A DNA stretch of 64,000 bases from Datnioides undecimradiatus (lineage: Eukaryota > Chordata > Actinopteri > Lobotiformes > Datnioididae). Made by a program: the position numbers and the translations under genes. A model generated the notes under the pieces. The model did no database searches and was not told the DNA's origin. It saw only the letters and a program-made list of their open reading frames with translations. The stretch spans positions 16,677,131 through 16,741,130 of the forward strand of contig WARS01000029.1 in assembly GCA_008933995.1 (NCBI GenBank), in the 5' to 3' direction. Within the stretch, counting starts at the first letter, position 1. Every line of letters begins with the position of its first letter. Positions 1-12,780 of the stretch are shown one piece after another.

Positions 1-37
1 TAAAGACACTTTGGCAGTTTCCACCTCGTGTTATCTT

Positions 38-85
38 CAAGAAGCAGGTATGCAGCCGAGGTCGTGTCTGCATACCTGCTTCTTG
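38..85. repeat. Perfect inverted repeat, 18-bp arms
   Basis: Positions 38-55 and 68-85 are exact reverse complements (left arm CAAGAAGCAGGTATGCAG) around a 12-base loop. Pairing stops abruptly on both sides. The sequence could fold into a small hairpin on either strand. No coding context is visible, and whether it is transcribed is unknown. Confidence 0.9.
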
Positions 86-1000
86 CATCTAAATTTACAT
101 CCTTCAGCAGGTTTTAATCCCAAACAATCATTGCAGAGTTACATTATAGTACTTTAAGTTTAGGTGGAAGTCAGTTTACAATTGGATGTTCCTTGTTTGT
201 TATTGAATGACTATAAAAAACAACCAAAAACTAGATTTTGGGCTTTGAAGTGAGTGGACCCTCTTCGGCCACATGTGCCACAGTTACATGCAATGTGACA
301 TGTGTCCCTCTCAGTCAACAATATCAGTTGCTCCTTCTGGTTTTTGAGAAACTGAGACAAGGGGGTTTATGCTTCCTGAGTGATGATGGGAAGGAAGGCA
401 GCTGTTTGCTATGACCCTGCCAGCAGGAGATCCACCTGTTCACATGCTGTGTAGACAGATGATTTTAGCATGATTTACAGCACTGCCATGAATTCCCCAA
501 CACAGATCGCTTACCAGCAGTGGAAAGACTGGTATCTATTACCATGTGCCGCAGCAACAAGATGCACACATGCAAAACTGAGATGGGGGCAAGAAGTAAT
601 AGTTGTGTAAACATACTAAATGGAATTAAAATACTATTTAAGCGATAATACTATTTAAGTACCATAAATGAATGGATAAAGTATCCAAAGTTTTGTATAG
701 TCGCATGGTATAGTGGTGCAGATGGTTGAGAAAAACTATACATTACCTATAATGCTGTTTGGTAGTTAAATACACAGTAGTGCCTCATATTGATATTACA
801 CATATGCTGCTGAATTAGACTTCGTCTCAGGACAGTGATGCCTTCTACAAGCTGCACTTGATCATCATCCTCCTCCGGCATCTGTTGATTTTATGGTTCT
901 TGTTGGGACAGCTCAACCTGTTATTGTTCCGGTTGTGATTTTGGTAAAAAAAAAACAAGGTTTATGCAGCATAAAACGTTTTTACTATCCCCCATTTTCC
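86..1000. other. Gene-free stretch
   Basis: No open frame with recognisable protein content, RNA gene or repeat unit was seen on either strand. The sequence is AT-rich and unremarkable. Confidence 0.5.
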
Positions 1001-1007
1001 AGGCAAA

Positions 1008-1136
1008 TATTGTACTCCTTTAAATGTAGTAGAGTAGATGTAAAAACATAAAATAAAAAAATATTAAATTAAAGTACAAAAACTTCAAAACTGCACTAAA
1101 TACTGTACCTAAGTCAAAGTAATTAGTTACTTTTCA
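1008..1136. repeat. Degenerate interspersed repeat fragment
   Basis: The segment runs from TACTCCTTTAAATGTAG through AAAGTACAAAAACTTC to AATTAGTTACTTTTCATG. It resembles, from memory, a common fish foldback repeat whose copies contain phrases such as 'tactcctttacat', 'aagtacaagtacc' and 'agttactttcca'. It carries many substitutions and a T-rich loss in the middle, so it is probably old. I cannot assign it to a named family without a repeat-library search. Confidence 0.45.
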
Positions 1137-4100
1137 TGTTGTTTTAGATACTGTAAACTGTTGGTAAGTGGGGATGCAGAACACAGACGATGATGCAGCA
1201 AAGTAGGGAAAACCTAAGAAGAACATGTTCATTCAGAGGAGTGAAGTTTATCTCTGTTGTCTCTGATGTACCAGAGATGTACCGGTTTGATGGTGACCAC
1301 GCTGTTCAACGTGGGGACCAGCTGGTTCTTTGATGTGACTGTTGAATTGTGGTATTCTAGCCCTGTTTTTAAAGGCCATGCTTCTCGCATATTTCACTCT
1401 TCATCACACCAGAGTGTTTTTAGGCCATCAACAGCTTGAGATTCTCCCAAATCCCCCACTTTCCTGTTCCCACTGAATACTGTCTGTGGCAGCAAAGAGA
1501 CTAATACGCTCCAATTACCAGCTGTCCAATTAACCCATTTTTTTATTTTTTTTTGCTGTTTCTTGTTCTTGTGGTGAAACCATTTCTGTTACATGTTAGA
1601 TTTTGCACTGGTGAATCTGGCTGCTGAATGTAGGACAGATAAATAAAAGGATGGGGGGCTGTGATGATGAAGACTTCTGTTTGGGGGGAGGCTGAACATC
1701 CACTGCAGAGCATTTCACTGGAGCGTCACATTTTCTAGCTTAGGAAATAGTATTTATTTTGAGGTTAGATAAAGTGATGTATATTGTAGAAATTACACAC
1801 ATTTTGTTGCTCCGCGTCTCCTAGACGCTGAGGTTGTTTCAGTATGTTGTTCTCTGTGGTTTGCTGTCTGCTGTCGTTTTGTTTGTCATTATGTTTTTCC
1901 CCGCAGCTCTCTGTAGTCCTGTGCTTTTTGAGAGTGTGCCAGGCACAGCTGAGTGACAGTAGTGATAACATGTAGAGTGAATGTTAAGCTTCCTCTTAGT
2001 CACAGGGAGGACCTCGTACACACACACAGACACACGCAAGCAGAGAGACACAGAGTGAGAGAGAGAGGGTCAAATCCTAAACCTGCATCTTTGATGTGCC
2101 CACTGGCACTAATGAGATTTGTCATCTTTTCTGACAGAATAACTGCAGTCCTTGTTCAGTGTTCGCGTGTATCTACACACACGCACGCACGCACTGGACG
2201 TATATGTACATTCTCCCTGGTTGAAGTTGCACAGCGACTATAGTTTGCTGGAGAGCTTCCTATCAGTGATTCAGCTCATTTCAAATATGAATTTCCCTTG
2301 TGGCTGCAGAGCAAACTATGACACAGGGCATCATTTTTGCAGTAGGACAGCCTTGATTTTGATTGGTGTGAATAGATGGGGCAGGTACATGCACGTTTGC
2401 GCTCGTGTGTTATCGATTTAAGTAGTATATTAATGTTTCCCTCAGACCTCCTCGGGCTCCTGTCGGTGTTGATGATATCTGTGATTGGTGAGCCAACAGG
2501 AAATTAAACCAGGAGGTAACACCTTGTAGCCTCAACAGCGCTTCAAGGTTGAGACAACTCGAAGGGCCTTAGGCCACAGAAAATAACGTTTCCACACTGG
2601 CGTGCTGTTTTTGTGACATATTTCTTCGGAAACTTTACTGTCTGGAGACCTTAGTGTCTAATAGGTTTTCATTTCTCCTCACCTTGGCTGTCTGACTGCT
2701 GGTTATTGGCCACAGTGAGTTTATACCTCCGATCCCTCAAAAGGTTTTTCAGCTGTGTGATTGATTTAACTATGGAAGAACATGAAGGGCAGTAGTCCAT
2801 TTGGCCTCCTTATTGCCTGTGTGCTCACACTGACCTTTCCTTTTTTATTTTTATTTATTTTTGCAAAATCTTTTTTTTAAGTTATTAAGATAATAATAGG
2901 TTACACATACACATACATTTCAACCCTGATATAAAGTCTTCTTTGCCAACTCCAACACTTTGAATCATTAGTTGCTCTTTATAGTCACCATCTTGTTTTC
3001 CCCTCACTCACTGCTGACTTAGCAGCAAGTGGATAAGCAACCCTGTCTTACCTAGTGGTAAGTGGTATCCCACCAACAACTCAACAACATATCTGGCTAA
3101 GATTAGCTAATGTTCAATATCAAAATCATGCCCAGATTCACTTGAATTATGTGTTTGATACAGCTAAATGGTCCATTTCCCTTTTTCCTCCACTACTTGT
3201 GAGAAGTAAGGCCACGTTTCTAACAATAATCTAGGAATTATGACTGTATTAGTGGATATACTATGAACAAAACAAACAACCTGCTTAAAACAAACAATAA
3301 AACAGATAAATAATTATTAGTTAGCACTCAGAGTTTTGCCCTCTGCTAACTCGGCATCCGAAGCAGCCTTATCACTCATGAGTTGTGTTTCATGACCTGT
3401 AGGTCAGCTGATTGTGTACAAAAAATATTATCCAGTGCCACTCACAGTCTGGTTTTAAAAATCTTAACAATTTCAAATTGTAGCTTCAAGGCCTCCACGT
3501 TGATTACTTTGCAGTCGTACTCCATAGGTTGCTCAGCAGCGCCCCCTGATGGAGCTTTAAAGGAGAACCTCAGTGTTTGTTACTGGAAGTCGAAATGGGG
3601 ACAGAAGTAAGGCGAACAACACAAAAAGAGAGAAGCATCCAGAGTGAGCAGATACTTGCTGGGGTGGAGTGTGAGCTTTCAAAAACTGGCTCGCAGAGAG
3701 AGAGAGAGATGTGTTGATGGAGAGTGGCATCAGAGTAGCTTTGTAGCTTTAGTAGCAGGAACAGAACCTGGCAACTGTAGATGTGCTGCTTGGCTTCAGC
3801 CTCCTTACATAACATAAAAAGCATGAAGAGCGTAGCCAGAGGCGTGTGAGCAGGACTGATGAACTGCTGATGAACTCCTCTGATACCTGGAGGCACCAAA
3901 GCAGAGGCCATTTGACAGGTCTAAAAATAAGCAGTGGACAAGAACAATGCAGTGACAGAAAGAGTGAGTGGGGGTACAGTGGAAACACCTTTTTTTCTAA
4001 TTCCCATCTCTGTGAAATGTATTTAGGGACCAAGAATTGCCTTTTGTGTGGCTTTGATAGTAGCTGCAAATAATCTCAGCCCATGTCAGCTGAGTTGCAG

Positions 4101-4966
4101 CGTTCCACTGCGACTTCTATTGTACCTTTGGTGGTTGCATAACTTTTGATTTATAAGGGTGGACTTCCCATCTTTTTCCACTCTGTAATCCCCAACCCCC
4201 CCATGTGCCCTACCCCATGTGCCCTCTCCGTCTCTCCCCGTTGCTTCCTGACATTTGTAGTGATGTTTATGTGAACCGTGTGCTTTGCAGCACTGAGCTT
4301 AACTCAACTGGCCACCCATCCTAATCGGCTCTCCTGGCCTGAGCGCTAACAAGCTTAAAGCCAAACAAGCGCAGTGGTCAGCAAGAAAAATGAGCCAGCC
4401 ACGGATATTTTCGCCCTGTCGTTGACCATCGCTGTTATAACGTGTGTGTGATGCAAAAGAAGAAGGTGTATGTACTCCATTTTGCGTTTATGGATTGTTT
4501 TCAAATTGTACAAGACACGCTGCATATAAATGTAGCTCTATGTACATATCAGCTGCAGCATAGTGTTGTAAATTATGAGCAGGGCATCAGAGGCCAAAGG
4601 GGAGAACATGATCGCTCGGCTCGCTTAAAGTAATTTAAAAAATCCCATTTCTCAAATGTACACTTACTGATAACATATTTCTTTTTTCACTCCAGCAAAG
4701 CCCGAGCATGGAAAATGTCTCCTATTGTGTCCATCTAATTGGTTTTTATTGTATCTACCCTGGTTCATTCGCTTGTATCATCTGCAGTGATTTGGATTTC
4801 TCTTGTCTGAGCTGTTAAAATCAGCTGGAAACCACAGAAAAGAGAAACATAACCCCAGAGCTTTCTAATCCACCCACTATCCCCTGCTCTGCCTCGATCT
4901 GCATACGATGTGGGAGGCTATTGTGTGAACTCACTGATCTGATGCAACATTAAATATGGCTAACGC

Positions 4967-5012
4967 ACACGCGCACACACACACACACACACTTCACACA
5001 CATATCCACACA
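4967..5012. repeat. CA microsatellite
   Basis: Interrupted (CA)n run with CACG and CACATATC interruptions. It is a simple-sequence repeat with no other function visible. Confidence 0.9.
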
Positions 5013-5885
5013 CATATCCACTTCTCATTTAATAAAAGTACCAGAACTGTAATCAAGTCCCCAAATGAAGTGTGCAGGAAGAGATTTCTCCTGTATTACA
5101 TGTTTTTGCACGACCTACAATATGATGTTTCCTGCCTGCAGTTCATTGTTCTCGTCGTAGATCTGCATTGAAATGTTTCCTAACAAAAACGGAAATAAAA
5201 AACTCTTGTTGTCATTGCACATGTGAGGCAAATATGGCCAGAAGCTGAAGATACTCTGGGCATGTTGACGTAGTTTAGGAACCGTGTTTTCTGCGAGCTT
5301 TTATTTTCATACTGGATGCTTTTCTCAATAAGCTTAAACAGATATGATAGAAGGCTCAGAGGAGTCTTTATGAGCAATTGTTGCCTCCAGCTGCATGCAA
5401 GCTCTGCGGTAATGTCCGATTTTTGTTTGTGCTTTTGTATATCACGCTTGACCTCACTGAGTCAAATATGAGCCACAAAAACGCCGAGAGGAAGGAGCAA
5501 ATTTGTGACAAAAATACTGCTTTTCTCTCCAACTTTTCCCTGTATTTTTTCCTCTCCTCTCACAACTCTGATGATTTCTAACTTACTGCTCAGTATCAGT
5601 ATGACCAAGCTCCCATAATCCCCTCTGACACGTTCTACAGGCTGCATATTTTACATCCGACTTGAAGTTATTTTTGTCTTGGCTAAGAGGTTGCAGAGAG
5701 TGACATCACATCACATCTGCAGCTGAGTCTCTGAAAAAGGATACGCAGATGCACAAGCCTGAAAAGATGCAGGGATTTTCTTCACACTAATAAGTTTTCA
5801 TCACGATGCAATTAGAATTTTATACACCGGATCCATATATTTTGGTTGGCTTATCCGTCCTCCTGCTGGCGTAAAGCAGTTTAAA

Positions 5886-5904
5886 GTCTCTCTCTCTCTC
5901 TCTC
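5886..5904. repeat. TC microsatellite
   Basis: Uninterrupted (TC)n run of about nine units, followed by AGGGGA. It is polypyrimidine and resembles a splice acceptor, but no coding exon follows it. Confidence 0.85.
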
Positions 5905-8900
5905 AGGGGATTTTTTTGTAGTAAAGGTGGAAATAAGCTGCAGCAGAGTGGGGTTCACTAATCCTGCCCTCTATGCCTTCCAGCCACATACTCCTTATTT
6001 ACTCCTGACAGCTTCAAATTGAAACTGTGATCACATTTTCCACACCGTTCCTCAGCCGCGCTCGCTTTCAGAGTCGACTAGCCTTACACAGTGAAGTGAG
6101 TTTCCCTCCCTGTCCTTCCCTCCTGATATCTCTCTCTTGCCCCATCTCTCTGCAGCCCAGGCTTGCCTGCTGCCGTCAGGGATTCATCAATAGCTGACCC
6201 TGACACTGTTTTTGTTTTCTGCGAGTCCCTGCAGCCTCTCTCTCTCTGTGTCTCTCCGCAGATCAGACAGTCCATTTGTTAAGGTTGGAAAAAAAAAGAC
6301 AGAGTGGACTTGAGATTGGATTAGGAGAACAGAGAAGGGGAATGGGTGGATTAATCAAAGCCAGTGTGTTTCTGTCTGGGTGACAGCTTACAGACAGTTC
6401 TGTCATTAATGTCTCCTGCCTGGTGAGTAAATATGGGCTGTTTGTCTGAACTCTGGTCTCCCTGGAAAATTTCTTGTCTGTACTTAAGCAATGCAGATTT
6501 ATCTGAGGATTGCTCAACAGAATGAATCACCTACATATTTTTAAGAGTCATTGTATGAGAATTGGCTAAAATCTACATACACTCTCTCAGTGAAATTGAA
6601 TTAAGTTAGTTTTACTGGCACGGCTGCAAGACTCCAGTAAGAGTGGATGATACATTAAATCTATAAACTGGAACAGATGGCTTGGTCTGAATACACATAT
6701 CTTAAAAAGTAGATAAAACTAATCAATATCTCTCTCCCTCTTGTTTGCTGTTCTAGCTGTTAAATGCACAACAGATTGTCTCAGCACACTACAAACACAC
6801 ATTCAAGCTTAAAATCACACACGCCCTCAAATGTCACCCATGTCTATTCACATCTTCGCTCTTAAAGGTGATGGAGAGCCCACCTTTAGCCTGCAGCCAG
6901 AGCATGTACACAGGATGGCTGTGACAGTCAGGCACTTTGTTTGAGTTCTGGCTTTGTGCCCAGACTTGCTCCACCAGGATGTTGTGGGCAGCAGATCGAG
7001 TGCTTGGCTGGACTTCACATTCCTTATTTGCTGCCCTGGTGGCACCCAGACCAGCAAACAGAGATGAACATGGGAGTCCACGTGAGGGCCCAAATGGTCA
7101 GCAAGACTCCTCTTCTGCACCTGACATTACTGCTCCCAGTAACTCCATTCATAAATGACAAAAAGAACAAGGTTTAGATTGGTAATACAACTAGATATGA
7201 CTTGTATCCACAGTGGAAATTATGTTTTATATAAATTAATATCCAATTTAATTTGTGTATGAAAAATATATTTACTTGACAAATCTCTTTGTTAGTTGGA
7301 CACAAAGGGAACTGTTGAGACACGGAAACAGGGGCTGAGTATATAACTAAAGAGGTGTCGTGTAAATCTCGGTGGACGGCCTGTGTGCCTTCTGTATCAG
7401 CGAGAGCAGATGGTGCAAACAACAGTACAGTGATGACTTGTTTGAATTTGCATTGGCCGAGGCCAAGCATTTTATATCATTTGAAGGGAAAGAGTGAAAT
7501 CATCATGTCTGGATGTTTAGGTGCAATATAGGAGGAAAGCTGGCCTGTGGAAAAACCGTGAATATATATCCAACAGTGAGACAGAGCGACGGTGCAGCTA
7601 AAAGTCCCATTTAGCAGAATGTCAACCGTGTTGCTTTAATAATGGTGGAGGCTTGTGTTGCCATGGCAAAATAACCTTTGTGTCATGCATACGCTGCAAA
7701 AAGTGCATGTCAAATAAGGAAAAACAATTAAAGGCGACTCCCAGTGACTATACCTTATTTAAACCTAATAAAGCATTTTGTTGTCATGTCCCCTGTGTAT
7801 AAGCAACGTGTCACCTTCTCTACATACAGCTGTGCTTTGTGGATCCAAGAGCTCCAAATCTTAGTGAGATTAAAATGAGCGCTCCGCCCTTTTGGTTTAA
7901 TATGATTTCATGGAGCTTGGAAACAAACATGCAGTTGTGCATTGTTGGCGAGATAAAGCAGATAAAGTATCTTATTTGTTTACAGTCTTTCATGGCTGTG
8001 CAATAATATGAGCCATTTTAATATACATAAATGCCACGGCTGTCTGCTCAGACTTGTTGTGTGCGTGTGTGTGTGGGTGAGAGAAAGCGAGACAAGGATG
8101 ACGGTGACCTCAAGCTACTAGTCTGTTAAAGCACTGGACAAATGCTTTTTGACATGACAGTGACATTGTATGATTAAATAGAATTTAGTTTGCTCTTTAC
8201 ACGGGCTGTTTATTCTGTTGCATCTGTGATCTTAACATTGCTGCAGCTCACTGCGCGTTGCTTATTCCTCCTCCGTTGCAGCCGCCTCTCTCACTTCATT
8301 TCTGCCAACCTCAGCTTTATTGAGGCACGAATCCGTGACTGATTTTCACCTGCACCTTCGTTTGCTGCCTCAGCTCGTTCGGGGCTAAAAGCTTTATATG
8401 ACGGATAATCTCAGCTGTTGTGTGTTATTCTGGGGCCGTGGACACATTTTCTGTACTATTTTACTTAATTTATGTTTCTGTCACAACTGTACAACGTTTC
8501 ATTTATGTTTTTTCCCTCTTTAGTATGATGACAAATGTTCAGCTCTGTGTCTCCCTCCTCTTCCTAACACTACAGTTTATCTTTCTTTCTCTTACATACA
8601 TACACCCCTCCCTGCATCTGGTTTAAAATTAAACATTAATTTAGCTTTATGACTGTGTTATAAATAATTGCTGTGATTTAATTAGCTAACCCAGCAGGGG
8701 AATTTACTCTCATCTACAGGGTTTGGTTTAGTCCTGGAGCCTTGGCTTAATTAATGAATTCATACACTGCCTGAGCCAAAGTCATATACTACGAACTGCA
8801 TACACACACACACCTGCTACTGTCTTATTGCCAGGCAACAATCAATTATTCAACATTTCATTGAAGTTGCCTGCATGGCTCTGGATCTGTCGAGCTCAGC

Positions 8901-10755
8901 TCACAGTCCCGCTGTCAGCTACACAGACTTTTGCACTTATGCAGGAGAAAAATTAAATACTATATTTGTACATCTGCGTTGAATCAGAGATCTGTCACAA
9001 ATGTGTCCTCGTGTCTCTCTCGGTTTCCTCTCCCTGCTGTCGCTGTGGGTGTTTTTCATGCCCTGTGTGTCCCTGACATTGGCAGGAAGCTGCAGGGGTT
9101 ATTCATGTGACGCAGCGATGTGTGCAGAGTTGGGGAGATATTCCACATCCCTTTTGGGAGGCATTGACCCTCAACACTAAAGGCTGGGACCATCTCTCAA
9201 GTGTGGCGCCAACCTCTCACTCTAACAGGACTGACACTGACCCAGAAACATGCGGTTCGCAGTGAGTTTTATTTCACTATTTTGTGTGTGTGTGAGGCAG
9301 TAAAAAAGAAGTGCGGGCAGGTCAGATTTCACCCTTGAAGGACATTATTATTTTCTGTCCCTGTAGGCTTGACTGAAGCTCTGAAGAGATGGACAGAGAA
9401 TCAAAAAGAGCAGAAAGTGGGTTAGATGTTAAGTCAATGAATTACTAAATCTACATACTAAATAATTTAATTGCTGAATGACTTTTGGTATTCATAGTTT
9501 GCACAACAAAGTGGAGCAACAGCATAGTTTCAGTGGGGGACAAAGTTTCATATGAGGATGTAAATGCTGTTTTCCGACAGTGTTATTTTAATATCTATAG
9601 CAGAGGTGTAAAGGAATGAACTAGATGATTGAGTTGCATATTTATGTAGTTTCAGTTTTGTAAGTGCAGGCTTAAATCAGTTATTTTTTCATTTGAGTAG
9701 ATTGCTGACAAAGTATTGAACTAGTTTTGGAAAAACAATAATTAGAGAGCAGCCCTACGGTTATATTGTGCTGCTTTATCTCAGTTAAGATATTCCATTT
9801 ATGTTTGCATTGATTATGTTTTGTGTCACAAGTGAAACTTACAGAGCGTTTTTTTATAAAGGAAAGATAGGCTTCACTGAATAGAAGATGTGATTGGTTG
9901 ATGGGTATCAGAAATGTAACAGCCTTGGAGACATTTTTTTATTATAAACTGCTGGATTTTTTCACAGTGAAACTTATATAATCTACAATTTCTTTCTATC
10001 CTATACAAAAGTAAATTGTTGGCATTGATTCAACTTTTGTTTTCATAAAAAAGACACACTCTTACATATATACATATATTCACCTGTCACTAAACCCATT
10101 TTGCTCCATCTTGTTTTGTGCCAAAACACATTAAAACGTGCAGCTGATCCTCACATGATGCCTGAGCTGTTTGACTTTGCCAAATTAAGTTTGTAGCAGG
10201 AGTCCTTATGTCAGGACAATGACATAAGTTGCTCACAGCAATTTATCAATCCTATAAACCTGTACGCAACAACCAGGAAGTGTCCTACCTCCCTCGCTTC
10301 AATTTGCATATCAAAATAAACTTTATACTTAAAGACATTAAAATCATGCTCACTTAATAAATCCTTTGCAAAACACATTATTACACTGGCTTCTAATCTT
10401 TCTTGCTGTAAATCACCAACTACCAATAAGCACTACTTCCCTCAGACATCCACTTATCAAACTCCTCTTTGCAGTAAAGCGTTGTGATGACTTGAGGTCA
10501 GAACTCTGCAGGGTGCCTTTTAAGATGACGCTCCCACTCCGCAGCACAGAAAGCACTTTTCTATACCTTTTTTCGTTTAATCGCCCCAGCAGAAACAGTT
10601 GCGCCACATACCTTTTCTAGTTCAGGCTGCACTGATTTGCACAGAAGTTTGACATAATGCAAGAAGTCAGAAGCTGCTCGAGGCCCACAGCCACTGCAGT
10701 CTTTGGTTCCTGTTTATGTAAACACTGTTGTAAGAAAATGAAAGTGTGTAATTGC

Positions 10756-10760
10756 ACGCA

Positions 10761-10792
<32 letters not shown>

Positions 10793-10811
10793 CGCACGCA
10801 CACACACACAC
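10756..10811. repeat. Compound CGCA/CA microsatellite
   Basis: About six CGCA units run into (CA)n, then CGCA again, then (CA)n. A separate GT run lies at about 10875-10894 and another CA run at about 11314-11341. The open frames that cross this cluster on both strands (threonine/histidine- or valine/cysteine-rich peptides) are products of the repeat and are not genes. Confidence 0.9.
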
Positions 10812-11313
10812 CTCCCCCGGTTCCCTGTATTTACTTGAGCACATATGGTCTCCTGCCCACATCCAAATGAAACTCTGTGTGTGTGTGTGTGCGCATGTAT
10901 GCACGCGTGTGTCTTTAGTCTCCAGAGTTCCTCCAAGCTATCTCCTCTCTTCCTCCTTGCTGCTCCCCTCAGAGCCCCCGTGGGTGCTGCTTAGCCTCCC
11001 CTTTTGGTCTCTCCCTTCTTTATTTACTTCTTTCGTCCCTCACTCCCCACAGATCAGTGTTCAAGGGAAAAGCAGACGTCTCCTCCTCCTCCTTCTACCC
11101 TCTGCTCACACATTTTTCTTCTCCCTGTGGGTCCTTGGGCTCCCTGTAGACCTCCATCCTTTGTCATCTTCCTCCACTCCACTCTCCTCTTTTCGTCCTA
11201 GAATCATCACTAATCCAGTCCCATGCCTTCTCTATATCACTTTGTTTTTCTTCCTGCTTCGGCTGTTGAGTCACCAACCTTTGTCCGAGCCTGCGGGTGT
11301 GGGACTGTCCGGC

Positions 11314-11314
11314 C

Positions 11315-11341
<27 letters not shown>
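11314..11341. repeat. CA microsatellite
   Basis: (CA)n run of about 14 units ending in AAACACAC. It is a simple repeat only. Confidence 0.85.
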
Positions 11342-11347
<6 letters not shown>

Positions 11348-12419
11348 AATAACATGTCACGCAAACACTGAAGCACCGGCAGATTACTCATCCTGCCGCT
11401 GCCTGGCTGCAGCATGGAAATCTCCAGTTCAAGTCATCACATCGTATTAAAAGGAGAAGTTTAAAAAGCCTGCTCACACACATCACCTGCAGAGAACCAT
11501 GTAATGGAGGAGACACAACGTTAAATTTAGGTGAGGCATTAATGAAACATTTGTTTGTAGCCACCGTATTTGATTGCATCGTGTTTCTCGCTTGTACATA
11601 ACATTTCTTTCATGTCTCATCTGGCTTTGGCCTGTATTCAGCTGAATCCTGTGTAATTCTTACACATGCAGTACTGTCACTTCATTTCTGTCCTCACCAC
11701 ATATGTCCTCCAAATCACACAGCAGAAAGCACAGAGGAGAAATCAGCAGCTCACAACACCAGCAGAGACAGATGCCTTTTGTGCCACTCTGTGTGTGTCT
11801 GTGTGTGTCCATTCGTGCTTGTGGTTTGATGAATGTACTTGCTGCCTCATTATGACTGCACTATTAGTGAAGTACATGTGCCACCTCGGAGTCCAAAGCA
11901 GGAAGACGAGCTGAGCAGCAACGATTACTCACGCAGCATCTTGCACGGCTGGAGTGAGGATCTAACACGGAGCTTGCATGCCTACTCACGCGCACTCACA
12001 CGCACACACAGTTTCTGTAAGGTTGCTCTTCTCACAGCTGCAGCAGGGGACAGGGTTGCCTGTCTGGCCGGTCCAACAGCAGCCAAAGGCCAGATGGGCT
12101 CAGCACGGCACTCACTGTAAGGCTGCAGGACACACTCCTGAACACACACTGGTGTGCATATAAAGCAGGTACGATACACATGGATGCACAAAAATGTGAT
12201 GCCTCATGCACATAATTCTACTGTCTAATGAGATTTTGTTTTATCTCTGTATTTTATTTTTATTTTACTTGTTTTTGTATATTGACCAAATTGTAACATT
12301 TCAGACATTTTGAAAAGTGCACCATAAACTGTATTACTCCATATCATACTCTCTTATTGTAATCCAGCTGCAGTTAGCTAGTTACTGTTTTAGCTGTGAT
12401 AATCAGTCAGTCCTTCACT

Positions 12420-12780
12420 GACAGGAATATCTCCATCACTATCAAATGAATTACCATTAATGGTCCAATCAGAGATCATCTGCTTTTACCTGCAACGCCA
12501 CCATGAGTTTGTGCATCTCATCTGAACACCGCTGGTCCTTTCTGTTTATAACAAAATACCTGCCAAACTATTGACTTTCCCTACAGCATCAGCTGCATTT
12601 AATGCTAAATAGGAGGCTAAATCACTAAACTAAGATGGTGAATAATGTAAATATAATACTTGCTAAACATCAGCTTTCAAGCATTGTCATTGTGAGCACG
12701 TTAGCATACTGAAGTTGACCTTTAGTTCAAAGAAGTGCTCACAGAGCTGCTAGCATGGCTGTAGAATCTTTATTTACTCT
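12420..12780. repeat. Degenerate copy of a dispersed fish repeat
   Basis: The segment contains, in order, phrases such as AATTACCATTAATGGTCC, AACGCCACCATGAG, CTAAACTAAGATGGTGAA, TAAACATCAGC, CATTGTCATTGTGAGCA and GCTGCTAGCATGGCTGTAG. I recognise this chain as an abundant interspersed repeat in teleosts. A second, shorter fragment of what appears to be the same family lies at 42763-42985 (see GCACTACCATGGGG and AACTATTGGATGG there). The class of element cannot be settled by eye. Confidence 0.6.

Larger units (their letters stand above)
1141..12410. other. Gene-free, microsatellite-bearing intergenic region
   Basis: I see no supported gene here. Open frames are short, lack family resemblance, and several only read through CA or TC repeats. 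The region holds simple repeats (annotated separately where long). It also has AT-rich, repeat-poor blocks, for example 7560-8040, that look more constrained than their surroundings. Confidence 0.5.

Noticed and set aside
10657-11352. 231-aa open frame on the plus strand
   Set aside because: It is created by CGCA/CA repeats and CT-rich low-complexity sequence; there is no domain, and a similar antisense frame exists through the same repeat.
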